A stretch of 43,094 nucleotides of DNA from Roseivivax halodurans JCM 10272 (GCF_000521785.1 NZ_JALZ01000021.1:1-43094), one strand, 5' to 3'. Shown: positions 1 to 8,669, counted from the stretch's first letter. The notes: generated from the letters alone by a model not told the origin. A program made the numbers and translations.

Positions 1-662
1 GACTTCTTCAGCAGCCTGCTAATCGTGAATATTAGGTTGAAGGCCTACGATCTTGAGCAGGGTAACCTGCCGCGACAGTCGCTTAGTCCTCGTTCTGCCT
101 CGCAGCCGTTCTGGCACCGCGCAGAGGATGGGGGCTTCGAGCCCGTTGCGGAAGAAGAAAATTCTCGCTGCGTGCGCTTGCAGCGGCATTTCTATTGCGG
201 GGCAGCGAACCTTCATGCCGCATCGCAGCTGTGGATCCGGTCGCACGAAGTGGGTGCAGCGAAACCCTCGGGAGCGGCGACCGCAGCGCGGGAATTTCTG
301 CCGTTCGACGCGCGTGCTCGGTTCACGATGCAGATGCGCACTCACCCTGGAGGAAGGGCATAGACCCGACCTTCGCTGCGCATCGCATGAATGACCGCGA
401 CGCGCAGATAGTGACCTTTGCAAACTCAATGCGAGCAGCATAGCCCGAGAGGCGCGACCTGTCCTATCCGGAAATTCGCCAGGAAGGTCATCGCTGCGGT
501 GCGGCTTCGCCGAACCGGTCGTTCGTTACGGCGGGCAGCGCCACCTTCCAGCCCGAGGCCCGTGGTGCGGCACGTCGCAGTCATTGCCTTGTTTGGTCCA
601 AGGTCGACCTATTCAACCAAAGCGGTCGAGTACGTTGGTGGCGCTCGATACTAACATCCAAT
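1..662. other. Left-edge non-coding stretch, no supported gene
   Basis: Several overlapping frames are open here on both strands, but none has a convincing ribosome site, a recognisable domain or codon use that favours one frame. The G+C content drops sharply at about 660, where the A+T-rich operon on the minus strand ends. I read this as decayed intergenic DNA downstream of that operon. Confidence 0.5.
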
Positions 663-1898
663 TCAGATATCCTCAGACAACCTTGGGGTACTAACGTTCT
701 CACGGACCGAACGTTCAGTTTTGGACCGCCAGTAGGAAAGGGCGTCGGATGTTTGAATTGTTCGCTCTTTCGGAATATCGTTTGATCGAACATCATTTAG
801 AAACTGTGTCGCTTGATCTGTCACAGACCCAAAGAAATGACCGACTTCATTGACATATGCCGCTTTCCGTGGAATACCGAGATATTTCAAACTCCACTGA
901 AGTAGCGCATTTCGCAAGGCGGCCTTCTCTCTCCAATTCTCAAAATCAGTAGAGGATTCATTGGTACAGCCTTTGTGCATTTCCAAAGCAAGCTCGACTG
1001 TATCATCAGAAAAGTAATCTAGAGTGGTGTTTAGCGATGGATGCTTGGGTTCAACGGCATGAAACAGATGCCGATCGTCACCTTGCTGGTTCCGCCCGAG
1101 TCTAATCCGTTGATACGGAGCTGCGTTTACACCCCACCCCCCGGTAGTTGTAAGTGCGACAATTGGACATCCATACTTTTCTTCAAGGTAGCCAATCACC
1201 TCGGGACTAAAGCAAAGTGCTGAGATTAGCTTTCCGAATTTGAGCTTGTCGTAGGGCGGGATCGGAGTTGAAATCGTTACATGAGAAACGTGCAACAATC
1301 CTTTGTCACGTCTGGCTTTGGCCTCAACGTCTGGCACCCAGTCATCACCAATCTTATTTCTGATAGGCCCCCAACCCACGTGTCCATCTCGCGCACCATT
1401 AAAGTAAACTGGCGACGACAAGCCGATAATTCCCGCTAACGGGCGCGCTTTTACGGAAGCGTCGAAAATACAAAACCTTGCAAAACGTCCGCGAGCAACT
1501 TTAGATGCCATAGATTGTTGATGTGCGAAGTATCTAAAGAGTGCTAGTTGATCCGGATCGTCGGAGCACTCTACTATTTCAGGCTCAAATCTATCAGTAT
1601 CAATATCAAACTCGGTGCTGAATATCCCTGGAAAGTCCTGCTCGAAATTATCCAAAAATTGCCTGTTTTGCTCTAACCTAGATTTCGAAACAGCGGCTCG
1701 AAGCGCTTTAGATGCCGTTCTATTGTAAAGAACCGACCACGAAAAAAACGCTTGCTTTCCGACTATTACTAGTGAGATGTCATATCTTCCAAACGCTCGA
1801 AGGTCGCGATGGAAGCTTCGAAGGAAGTTGTACTCTGGTGTTGTTCTGCCATCCTTTTCCAGAGTTGAAGATACAACTATGCTTTTATGTTTCATCAT
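663..1898 (-). CDS. DUF4338 family protein, DruA-like
   Basis: 411 residues. Residues about 140-270 carry the pattern I associate with DUF4338, the family of the Druantia anti-phage protein DruA: a strand with LAGIIGLSSPVYF near 153, DGHVGW near 171, then VTISTPIPPYDKL and GKLISALCFSPEV (206-235), YGCPIVALTTTGGWG (242-256) and a closing YQRIRLG. DUF4338 has no settled biochemical activity; DruA is required in type I Druantia together with DruB-E. None of those partners is visible here. The start overlaps the end of the ASCH gene by 14 bases, so translation is probably coupled. It is the last gene of a three-gene minus-strand operon that is clearly richer in A+T than its surroundings. Family assignment is by motif memory; the defence role is inference. 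Confidence 0.72.
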   Translation of the reverse strand: MMKHKSIVVSSTLEKDGRTTPEYNFLRSFHRDLRAFGRYDISLVIVGKQAFFSWSVLYNRTASKALRAAVSKSRLEQNRQFLDNFEQDFPGIFSTEFDIDTDRFEPEIVECSDDPDQLALFRYFAHQQSMASKVARGRFARFCIFDASVKARPLAGIIGLSSPVYFNGARDGHVGWGPIRNKIGDDWVPDVEAKARRDKGLLHVSHVTISTPIPPYDKLKFGKLISALCFSPEVIGYLEEKYGCPIVALTTTGGWGVNAAPYQRIRLGRNQQGDDRHLFHAVEPKHPSLNTTLDYFSDDTVELALEMHKGCTNESSTDFENWREKAALRNALLQWSLKYLGIPRKAAYVNEVGHFFGSVTDQATQFLNDVRSNDIPKERTIQTSDALSYWRSKTERSVRENVSTPRLSEDI

Positions 1899-2358
1899 TT
1901 CTCAAATGCTCTAAGTCTACAAATGTTACTGCACCAGAAGGGTGCTGGTAGGGCACTGGAGGTTGGTAAGCAACGATATTCGTTAGCACCCAAGCATATG
2001 TCTTGCTGTTACCGAACTCGTCCGCATATGGTAGTTCCATCGTTTGCTCAAGTTCGGCCAAATCATTAGGGCCGATTTCAGGCGTGTTGAACATTTTCTC
2101 TAGTGTCAATGGCCCCAAAACATCCGCGAGAGTAGCTTCGCCAAAAACATGACCACTTCGCGATTTAATAAGGCCAATCCGGCCCCGTATCTTTGTTTGG
2201 AAGCCTCTTATCTCCCAACACTTCTTTTGTGCAACAATATCAGTCAAATAGGGGTCTCTTATCATCAGCCCCCTACCGGGTGGACCGATGCTCCCCCAAG
2301 TAACCGCCGGAGGGTCCTTGAACAGGGATAGTTGTTCATTTCTAGATAACGCAGTCAA
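1885..2358 (-). CDS. ASCH-domain (PUA-like) protein
   Basis: 157 residues. Residues about 30-150 fit an ASCH domain: IRDPYLTDIVAQKKCWEIRG (33-52) is the first strand-helix-strand block with the usual WE(I/L)RG, followed by GRIGLIKSRSG and GEATLADV, and near the C terminus YAWVLTN with PVPYQHPSGAVTFVDL. ASCH folds are PUA-like RNA-binding beta barrels; some members act on RNA or modified nucleosides. The ATG has a GGGAG about ten bases upstream. The gene lies 19 bases after the membrane-protein gene and its stop overlaps the DUF4338 gene, so the three form one transcript. The residues of any active site cannot be assigned from here. Confidence 0.72.
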   Translation of the reverse strand: MTALSRNEQLSLFKDPPAVTWGSIGPPGRGLMIRDPYLTDIVAQKKCWEIRGFQTKIRGRIGLIKSRSGHVFGEATLADVLGPLTLEKMFNTPEIGPNDLAELEQTMELPYADEFGNSKTYAWVLTNIVAYQPPVPYQHPSGAVTFVDLEHLRNDET

Positions 2359-2377
2359 CAGAGTCTCCCAATCAGTG

Positions 2378-3550
2378 CTAAGAGCGTTTAAGTGGGTTCA
2401 CTGCGCCGGTCCATAGCCAAGTCGCGAGCCAAAACAGCAAAACCGAAAACATTAAGCATGCAATACCTTGTCCAACGTCTTGCCGCATCAGAACGGCGGC
2501 GGCTCCTGCTGAGACGAATGCGAAAAGAGCTGCTAGCATCGTAAATAATAGGCGCCCGCGGTTCTTTCTTAACTCCAAAGTCACTTCGATTGACGACCCG
2601 GCTGGATACGCTCCCTCATGGTCAGGAATTTCCGTCTCAACAACAAGTTTAGCAAACCTGCTATTCAGAAAGTTAATCTGAGAAACGCCAACTTTCAGTT
2701 GATCGGATGCATTGCGTCTAAGCTTCACGTTGTGATCGGGCAGAACCAGTAGCTTTGAAGTATCCTCTTTGACACTAATTGCAGCGCGAGGAGGCAACTC
2801 TTTCTCTTCTGCATTAGGAATGTAGTTCCGGACCGATACGGCGTACTCGTTCAGATCATCGACTAGAAAGTCACTATGAAAGCTCTGAATTGAACCAATT
2901 TTATTGGTAACCCTTTTTTGTAGTTCCATGTCGGTATTTTCGCTGTTTGAAGAGACTTTGGAAAAGGCATTAAACCTCCAAAACACATCCCCCTCAAACT
3001 GAGATGGCGCGCTTGCAAATCTATCCACCACGAGCGGCCAGTTTTTCTCGTCACATTTCGAAAGCATATCAATATCAATATTTTCAGGACACTTTGATAC
3101 CCACTTGTAGGCCTGCTCACGATCGAAAGGTAGTTGCTTTCGATTTTCTAGCTCTTTAATCAGCTTTGGCAGCTCAGGATTGTCGGGCGAAACGAACTCA
3201 TCCATTTCGAGATGTAAATACAGATTGTCCCGTTCGCTCTCCGCGTGTGCATCAACGCCAAAATTAACAACGCTTGCGTACCTTGTCGGAATAAAGATTG
3301 CATTGTCAAAAGTGAGCATAAAACTAGGGTCTTTCGCACCCTTGGAGTAGTCCCTCACTTGACCATAGAGTAGTAAGGCTGGAATGGGTTCTCGACTACG
3401 CAACAGTTGCTCAGCTTCTGCTTGCGCCCCGTCTGTCCATAGTTTTCTCTCATAGTCATATCGAATTATTGCACCTGTGGGGCTTGCCAGTACCTTGTGA
3501 ACGTCTCCATAGTAGTCAGGCTTGGTACATGTATCGAAGATTATTAACAT
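2378..3550 (-). CDS. Unknown protein with two C-terminal membrane segments
   Basis: 390 residues; I do not recognise the family. The first 330 residues are hydrophilic and mixed charge with no signal peptide, then two hydrophobic segments follow at about 334-355 and 363-384 with a short RQDVGQG turn between them and a basic tail (NPLKRS). This predicts a large soluble N-terminal domain anchored by a hairpin, with both ends on the same side of the membrane. It is the first gene of the operon with the ASCH and DUF4338 genes. An N-terminal soluble sensor or enzyme plus a C-terminal two-TM hairpin is common among membrane-acting defence effectors, but that is analogy only. Codon use is A+T-leaning like its two partners. 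Confidence 0.65.
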   Translation of the reverse strand: MLIIFDTCTKPDYYGDVHKVLASPTGAIIRYDYERKLWTDGAQAEAEQLLRSREPIPALLLYGQVRDYSKGAKDPSFMLTFDNAIFIPTRYASVVNFGVDAHAESERDNLYLHLEMDEFVSPDNPELPKLIKELENRKQLPFDREQAYKWVSKCPENIDIDMLSKCDEKNWPLVVDRFASAPSQFEGDVFWRFNAFSKVSSNSENTDMELQKRVTNKIGSIQSFHSDFLVDDLNEYAVSVRNYIPNAEEKELPPRAAISVKEDTSKLLVLPDHNVKLRRNASDQLKVGVSQINFLNSRFAKLVVETEIPDHEGAYPAGSSIEVTLELRKNRGRLLFTMLAALFAFVSAGAAAVLMRQDVGQGIACLMFSVLLFWLATWLWTGAVNPLKRS

Positions 3551-3563
3551 ATCAATTTCTCAA

Positions 3564-3593
3564 GATTTTATGGACTATTGACTTCAAGCAGAT
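3564..3593 (-). promoter_or_regulatory. Candidate promoter of the DUF4338/ASCH operon
   Basis: On the minus strand a TTGATC hexamer (3588-3593) is separated by 18 bases from CATAAA (3564-3569), just upstream of the first gene of the operon, in a locally A+T-rich stretch. A match by eye only. Confidence 0.3.
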
Positions 3594-3598
3594 CAATT

Positions 3599-4205
3599 AC
3601 GGATACTTATAAAAACATTCTAGTCGAAAAAGGCGCGCAGGACAAGGTGCCCGCAACTTTGAGATGACCAGAGTCGCCGCCCCCCCCCGAAAACGATTCA
3701 AAATCTGTGACATCTCAACTTTCAGCATCACCCATCACATAACACCTTTCAATGTTAGCGTATCACTGGCCCAACGTCCATCGGAACGACGACACAAGTG
3801 GTCAATAGCTCAGGGTGCTATACTGCCTGACTGTGGTGTGGTGGATACGATATTGCTCGATCAGGATTTAATTTAAGCGATCTGTTTCTAAGATCGTTTG
3901 GGCTTTCGTGCCTTCTGCAGCATTCGAAATTCTGGGCTTCGAGCGGTCATGCGGTTGTACAGAAACTTCATAGGTTTCGGCTTCTTCTGAACGTCCGGTC
4001 TTTTGGAACCGCACCGGTCACCATGCACCTGCGGAAAATAGCTGCTCTGCGGCCTTAAACGGCTCAAGTTGGTTCTCTTCGTCAAGGGCGGTGAGCACTT
4101 CCGCTTCGGGCTGCCTGCTGACTTCGCTTCGGGCGCCCGAGGTTGGAGCTGATGCTCCACCGCCACGATGACCACGCTGCATCGCCGCAGGTCGGCTTCG
4201 AGCCC
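3599..4205. other. Intergenic stretch without supported gene
   Basis: Upstream of the A+T-rich operon the composition returns gradually to the G+C-rich background. A run of ten C bases lies near 3680. No frame has a credible ribosome site plus domain. It may be decayed flanking DNA of the glyoxalase remnant that follows. Confidence 0.4.
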
Positions 4206-4303
4206 CTAGCTCCCTGTCCCACTCCGGTCGGGACGGCTATATTGGATCAAGTCCCAGCGATTTCCCCACGGGTCCTTCCAGACGACGACCCGCCCGTTGA
4301 ACT
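4206..4303 (-). pseudogene. C-terminal stub of a VOC/glyoxalase family protein
   Basis: The minus strand reads ...RVVVWKDPWGNRWDLIQY... and then a short tail and a stop. DPWGNRWDLIQY is the typical last strand of vicinal-oxygen-chelate (glyoxalase/bleomycin-resistance) proteins. Everything upstream of about residue G-R-V is missing: the reading frame runs into the left end of an IS3-family element at about 4298. The insertion therefore destroyed this gene. Confidence 0.65.
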
Positions 4304-4353
4304 GGCCCCCGTTTCGACAGGACACTTGGGCATAGCCATGGAGGCTTAGGCAT

Positions 4354-4746
4354 ATGCCTGAGCACGTGCCTATGTCTGAGATAGAGATCATTACCGATGG
4401 CGGCCGTCTGCGCCGCTGGCCTGCCACGGAGAAGCAGCGGATCGTCGAGGAGATGTTGGAGGATGGCGCCAGCATCTGTGTCGTCGCGCGCCGGAATGGT
4501 GTGGCTCCAAACCTGTTGTATCGTTGGCGTCGCCTGATGCTGGACGGGGGAGCGGTGGCCGTGTCCGAGGATGATGATGTGACCAGCAATCGCGCTGTTC
4601 GGTAGATGGAGGATCGCATCCGCGAGCTCGAGCGCCAGCTCGGCCGCAAGACGCTTGAGGTTGAGATCCTCAAGGAGGCACTCGACAAGACGCGCTCAAA
4701 GAAACGGATGTGGCTCGCGCAGTCGCAACCGAAGGGCGGTTCCCGG
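4354..4746 (+). pseudogene. IS3-family transposase orfA, interrupted by an amber codon
   Basis: The first 83 codons encode an HTH_8/IS3-type DNA-binding domain (RIVEEMLEDGASICVVARR, then NLLYRWRR). A TAG at 4603-4605 stops the frame, and the same frame resumes directly with MEDRIRELERQLGRKTLEVE, the usual leucine-zipper tail that ends in SKKRMW. CAG (Gln) to TAG is the simplest explanation. The start at 4372 (MSEIEIITDGGR) is also possible. Confidence 0.75.
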
Positions 4747-5446
4747 TGAAGGCCGTGGCCGAGACCCTGGGTGTGTCCCGCTCGAACCTGCATGCTCGGC
4801 TGAGCGGGAGCGTGAAGCCGCGGCGGCGCTATCACAAGGCGCAAGACGCGGCGGTGCTGCCGTTGATCGAGGCGCTGGTGGCGGCGCGGCCAACCTATGG
4901 CTATCGACGTATCACGGCGCTTTTGAACCGACGGCTGCGGGCGGAGGGCGCGGCGCCTGCGAACCACAAGCGCGTATATCGCATCATGGAGGCCCATGGC
5001 CTTCTGCTGGCACGAACTCATGCCGAGAGGACGGAGCGTGTCCACGACGGAAAGGTCGTGGCGATACGATCCAACCTTCGATGGTGCTCCGACGGGTTCG
5101 AGTTCACCTGCTGGAACAAGGAGATCATCCGCGGCGCATTCATCATCGATGCACACGACCGCGAGATCATTTCCTGGCGTACCGTGGCTGGCGCCGGCAT
5201 CAGCGGGTCCGATGTCCGCGACATGATGCTGGAGGCCGTCGAGGCCCGGTTCGGCGGCTACCGCGCGCCACATCCCGTCGAGATGCTCAGCGATAACGGC
5301 TCGCCCTACACTGCCCACGACACCCGTATCTTTGCGCGTCAGCTCGGGCTGAAGCCATGCTTCACGCCGGTAAGGAGCCCGGAGAGCAACGGCGTATCGG
5401 AGGCATTCGTGAAGACCCTGAAGCGTGACTACGATCACACCACTAC
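4710..5446 (+). pseudogene. IS3-family transposase orfB, 3' truncated
   Basis: The sequence shows the HTH_21 region (PTYGYRRITALLNRRL), then the rve/DDE core: WCSDGFEF supplies the first Asp, MLSDNGSPYTAHDTR the second, and SPESNGVSEAFVKTLKRDY the Glu. Family members continue about 60-80 residues further with a GYRSP-type motif, which is absent. From about 5447 the same frame is open into unrelated sequence and ends at 6233, giving an artificial 507-residue open frame. Confidence 0.8.
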
Positions 5447-5449
5447 GGG

Positions 5450-5530
5450 GTCAGTTTTCCACGCCGGGTCACAGTTGGGGACAGGCGGGACATTCCGCCT
5501 ATTTCCTCACGAGGAAGAGGATGAAACTGC
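5450..5530. other. Possible IS21-type terminal fragment
   Basis: At the point where orfB is lost the DNA reads GGGGTCAGTTTTCCACGCCG, a phrase I associate with the ends of IS21-family elements. It is followed by an imperfect inverted repeat (GGCGGGACATTCCGCC). An IS21-family element is present at the right edge of this window. The assignment rests on a short match. Confidence 0.35.
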
Positions 5531-5619
5531 CGAGCAGCTGGAAGCTGTAGATCAGCTTCATACCGCGCGCTGCGATTTCGGCGCCGTTACGATTGACCGT
5601 GAGCAAATTGTATCCCTGG

Positions 5620-6233
5620 GGGACGGCATTCAGCAAAACCTACCGGGAGCTCGAGTGGTCGTAGTCGTGTCAGCCGACACTGAGCGGGCCATCTACCTAG
5701 ATGAGTTCAAGGCTCAGCCGCCTGCAATTGATCGCGCAAAATTTGTAAGGATCGTTGGACAAAGTCCGCAAACGCATGTCGGAAACCGGACCATTATTGT
5801 TGAGTTCGGGCCGTTAATGAATTTCGTATCCATCCAAGCAACAGACGAGGCATGGGTGCTCGGAACTCGGGAAAAGTTGAGGCGGGAAATCAAGCCCTAT
5901 GAAAACTTCTACGTTACGAGTTTCAAGGCCTACGGCATCGGAATAAATCAATTACTGTTGGCGTGGGCTATCGCATTCGTTCCTGGCCTTGGTTCACTTC
6001 CAATGCGCCTTCTATACGTCGCCGCGACGGCCATTATCATTATGTCTATTTTTCAGATCCACAAGAGATACATTCCCCTCGCCACCATCTACATCACCCC
6101 CAAGAAGCCAAACCTCTTCCAACGCGCTGGACCGGCACTCGGCTCTTGGGCGGTCGCTGCAACAGCGGGATTAGCTGCCGCATTGCTCGCTGCCTACCTT
6201 CAAGGGGTGTTGGGATTCGGTGGACCCAAATAA
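5620..6233 (+). pseudogene. Membrane-protein fragment fused in frame to the dead transposase
   Basis: The last about 190 residues of the open frame are unrelated to transposases. A soluble part (about 5690-5930) is followed by two hydrophobic segments: INQLLLAWAIAFVPGL... to IIIMSIF, and GSWAVAATAGLAAALLAAYL near the C terminus. I do not recognise the family. No ATG with a ribosome site precedes it in this frame, so it has probably lost its own 5' end and is read only if translation enters from the transposase frame. The sequence is A+T-richer than the IS part. Confidence 0.5.
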
Positions 6234-6322
6234 CCTGCGACCCTCGATCGTTATGGCTCATGTAATGGGATCGAACCGAGAAACCCATTATGTTGCAAGT
6301 TACTTGCAATACATTTGATGGG

Positions 6323-6397
6323 TGGTGCTGCCGGAGAGGATCGAACTCTCGACCTCGTCCTTACCAAGGACGCGCTCTTCCACTGAGCTACGGCAGC
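6323..6397 (-). tRNA. tRNA-Thr(GGT)
   Basis: Acceptor GCTGCCG/CGGCAGC, anticodon stem CGTCC/GGACG, loop TTGGTAA (anticodon GGT), T-loop TTCGATC, discriminator A, encoded CCA. Reads ACC/ACT. It is the last gene of the array in the direction of transcription. Confidence 0.95.
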
Positions 6398-6402
6398 GCA
6401 TC

Positions 6403-6480
6403 TGGTGCCCTCGGCTGGACTCGAACCAGCGACCTCTCGCTTCGGAGGCGAACGCTCTACTCCAACTGAGCTACGAGGGC
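6403..6480 (-). tRNA. tRNA-Arg(CCG)
   Basis: Acceptor GCCCTCG/CGAGGGC, anticodon loop CTCCGAA (CCG), stem TTCGC/GCGAG with one T-G pair, discriminator A, encoded CCA. Lies five bases from tRNA-Thr(GGT). Reads CGG. Confidence 0.95.
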
Positions 6481-6520
6481 AGGGCGCCGCGGAGAAAAGC
6501 GCGGCGCGTGTGGGGCCGGC

Positions 6521-6943
6521 TCAGACGGCGAGCACGGATTTGACGATGCCCGAGGCGGTGCGGCCGTCGTAACGGCCCGCATGCTCGGAGCTGAGGGCAC
6601 CCATGATCTGGCCCATATTCTTACCTTCGGCCGCGCGGGCCTCGGCAAAGCCGCGCAATTCGTCCTCGGTCATCTGCCGAGGCAGATAGGCCTCGAGCGC
6701 CGCCTTCTCGACGAGGAGTTTCTCGCTCGGGGCGCCGCCGGTATGCCAGATCGTCTCATCGATGCTCTTGAGGAATTTCTTGACCACGGCCACGACTTCC
6801 GCGTCCGTCATGGCGCGCGCCGGGCTGAAACCCTTCGTCTTCGTGTCGATCTCGCCGATCAGGGTCACCAGGCCGCCCGCCTCGGGCGCCTTAGACTTGC
6901 GTGCGGCAAGCGCGTCGGCGCGAATGGTGTCGAGCAGGCTCAT
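6521..6943 (-). CDS. YqeY-like (GatB/YqeY domain) protein
   Basis: 140 residues, close to the usual 145-150 of stand-alone YqeY proteins. Start chosen at MSLLDTIRADALAARK because AAGGAG lies six bases upstream. The sequence follows the family: an N-terminal helix with the RA-D...ARK pattern, a central ...EKLLVEKAALEAYLPRQMTEDEL block (EI..LE.YLP is the family signature), and a C-terminal MGQIMGAL...GRYDGRTASGIVKSVL. The domain is the helical tRNA-binding tail of GatB, the Asn/Gln amidotransferase subunit; the role of free-standing YqeY is not settled. It sits inside the tRNA array and in its direction, which suggests a tRNA-related job. A TGCGAAAA motif lies upstream at 7020. Confidence 0.9.
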   Translation of the reverse strand: MSLLDTIRADALAARKSKAPEAGGLVTLIGEIDTKTKGFSPARAMTDAEVVAVVKKFLKSIDETIWHTGGAPSEKLLVEKAALEAYLPRQMTEDELRGFAEARAAEGKNMGQIMGALSSEHAGRYDGRTASGIVKSVLAV

Positions 6944-7019
6944 GGGGATCTCCTTGGAATGGCCGGTCGAGGAAAAGCATCTCGCCAGAAGGCGTCGCTC
7001 GATGAAGTCTACCTGGATG

Positions 7020-7034
7020 TTTGCGAAAAACAAT
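7020..7034 (+). promoter_or_regulatory. Recurrent TTGCGAAAAACA motif, upstream of yqeY-like gene
   Basis: TTTGCGAAAAACAAT lies about 75 bases upstream of the minus-strand yqeY-like start. Here the motif points opposite to the gene, unlike most other copies. Confidence 0.45.
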
Positions 7035-7054
7035 AGCAGACGCTGGGTCAGAAT

Positions 7055-7129
7055 TGGCTTCCCGTCGAGGGTTCGAACCTCGGTTTCGAGAGTCAGAGTC
7101 TCGCGTCCTACCGGTTAGACGAACGGGAA
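7055..7129 (-). tRNA. tRNA-Gln(CTG)
   Basis: Acceptor TTCCCGT/ACGGGAA with the weak U1-A72 pair typical of tRNA-Gln, anticodon stem CGAGA/TCTCG, loop CTCTGAC (CTG), T-loop TTCGAAC, discriminator G, encoded CCA. Reads CAG. Confidence 0.93.
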
Positions 7130-7463
7130 ACAGGCAGAGCCTGATCGGGATCGGACCCTCATCCGAAACCGGAAGGTTCCGTCGTAGAGGAGGCCGGCCT
7201 CGGCCAGCTGGCAGGGCTGGGTCGGTGATCCCGCAAGCGGCGCGGATCCGCGCCACGTCGAGCAAGGTCTTTTTCGCTGCGATGTGGCTGGGGGCGCAGA
7301 GCGTCGACCCGTTCGACAGGTAATAGCCACCGTCCGTATATAGCTTGCGCTAGAGCACGTGGTGGGCCGCATCCCCGGGTTCCCCGCAGATGATGCAGGC
7401 ATGCCCGTCGCGGGCAAAGACCGCCTCCTTGAAGGCGCGCCGATCGAGAAGCGCCTCCGGCAT
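7130..7463 (-). pseudogene. Broken HNH-type nuclease gene
   Basis: From the ATG at 7463 the frame reads FKEAVFARDGHACIICGEP, AAHHVL, then a TAG stop (7350-7352), and continues in the same frame with YTDGGYYLSNGSTLC and LDVARIRAACGI. The C-x2-C, HH, GGYYLxNG and C-x3-H spacing is that of small phage/plasmid HNH-like proteins. The amber codon replaces what is usually a charged residue before RRL. The frame is also lost after the AACGI region, close to the tRNA-Gln gene, so the gene is dead. A short GGA-containing ribosome site precedes the ATG. Confidence 0.65.
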
Positions 7464-7755
7464 GGCTCCGTCCTTTCCGTGGTTCGGTTGTTCTCGACGA
7501 TCATCGGCACGAGGCCGGCGAGGGACGGGCCCGGGCTGCTGACCCGCTTCCCGTCCTGCTCTCCACTTGGCCGTTACTGACGGCCGCTAAGCCGCGGTCT
7601 CGCACCGACCGTTCACCCGGGGCAGCACTCCCGGTCAGCGATTCTGCAGAGATTGCCCAGGGGGTGCCTCCAAAGGTCCCCCTATAGCCCGCCGGCCCCG
7701 TGCGGATGATCGTGTGTGTCGTGTCGCAAGAGGCGGGATCCGCCTCGGTGCCCGG
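7464..7755. other. Intergenic stretch, no gene seen
   Basis: About 290 bases between the HNH remnant and the 227-residue gene. I searched for tRNA-like T-loops and found none. Some G+C-rich inverted repeats are present, but no clear terminator. Confidence 0.4.
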
Positions 7756-8439
7756 TCAATCGACCGTGCAGGTCTCCATCAGCTCCTGCAGGAGCCGCGT
7801 GTTCTCGACCTCCTCGGGGTCCTGGTAGGGGCCACGCGCGGCAAAGTAGGATGCCGCGGCCTCGAAGCCGGGATCGCGCTCCGCGAGGCCGAGAGCGATG
7901 GCCGCCACCGCGTAGGCACGACCGGCCGCGAGCGGCAGCTCGTGGCTCGCGAACGTGTCGGCGAAGACCCTGGCCGTCTCGATCTCGGTATCGGAGACCG
8001 GAAGCACGAAGTCCGCGGGCATGTAGCCCGTGTCGTCGACCCCGCGGATCTCGAGATAGTCGAGGTATTGCTGTCGGGCGCCGAAGGCAAAGAGCATCCG
8101 GGTTGCGGCCGGGCTCAGGTCGGCGAGGTACTGCCGGCCGCGACCATAGTACATCTCGAGACGCCCGTCGGCCGCGAAGGGCTCGAAGCAGCGGTCGCAC
8201 ATCGTGCCCCGCGGCGGGACGCCGGCGGCGCCGATGGTCCACACGTAGCGTGCCATCTGCCCGCCGATGCCGTGAAGGAGGACGCCGTCATGTTCCCAGT
8301 CGCCGCCGCGCCTGCGGCAGATGCCGCAGCCGGCGTCCTCGATATGGCACGACGCGTAGGCCTCGCCCGGGATGTGGATATTGTCGTGGCCCGCGCGGCC
8401 GGGGCCGGTATCGCTGGCGAAGGTCGGACGGTCGGACAT
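7756..8439 (-). CDS. Unknown Cys-rich protein inside the tRNA array
   Basis: 227 residues starting at MSDRPTFASD; GAGGAG lies six bases before the ATG, which favours this start over longer alternatives. Cysteines at 31, 38, 41, 81 and 84 form a CHIEDAGCGIC and a CDRC pair, a plausible zinc-binding arrangement. The rest is acidic and mostly helical with no membrane segment. I do not recognise it. It is co-oriented with the flanking tRNA genes and could be co-transcribed with them. Confidence 0.7.
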   Translation of the reverse strand: MSDRPTFASDTGPGRAGHDNIHIPGEAYASCHIEDAGCGICRRRGGDWEHDGVLLHGIGGQMARYVWTIGAAGVPPRGTMCDRCFEPFAADGRLEMYYGRGRQYLADLSPAATRMLFAFGARQQYLDYLEIRGVDDTGYMPADFVLPVSDTEIETARVFADTFASHELPLAAGRAYAVAAIALGLAERDPGFEAAASYFAARGPYQDPEEVENTRLLQELMETCTVD

Positions 8440-8534
8440 GGTCGCTCCTCGAGGCACGTTACGGTCGAAGCCGATGTCTCCGGCCGGTGGGCGGCATGAC
8501 GACCCGGGACGAAAGAATTCCGTCCCGGCAGAAT

Positions 8535-8610
8535 TGGTGGTGCGAGGCAGGACTCGAACCTGCGACATTCGGCTTATGAGGCCGGCGCTCTACCACTGAG
8601 CTACTGCACC
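8535..8610 (-). tRNA. tRNA-Met(CAT), elongator-like, bulged acceptor stem
   Basis: Anticodon loop CTCATAA, T-arm GCAGG/TTCGAGT/CCTGC, encoded CCA. The 5' strand is GGTGCAG, but the 3' strand reads CTCGCACC: one extra C interrupts an otherwise perfect CTGCACC complement. Pair 27-43 is also C-A. The variable region ATGTC is elongator-like. It may be a tolerated bulge or an inactive gene. Confidence 0.75.
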
Positions 8611-8669
8611 ATGGTCCGGCGCATGGCTCCGGACGGGTTACGAGGCGGGTACCAGGGCCCACGATAGTC

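Larger units (their letters stand above)
4298..5456 (+). mobile_element. Decayed IS3-family insertion sequence (right part lost)
   Basis: A probable left terminal repeat begins at about 4298 (TGAACTGGCCCCCGTTTCGA). Inside are an orfA (HTH, leucine-zipper-like tail) and an orfB (DDE integrase). orfA has an in-frame amber codon, and orfB loses its 3' end just after the catalytic Glu region, where different DNA begins at about 5450. No right terminal repeat is seen, so the copy is dead. Confidence 0.75.

Noticed and set aside
4603-7352. Two amber codons interrupt conserved frames (IS3 orfA at 4603, HNH gene at 7350), which might point to amber suppression by an array tRNA.
   Set aside because: No tRNA in the array has a CTA, TTA or TCA anticodon, and both genes carry further damage. 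Simple decay explains them better.
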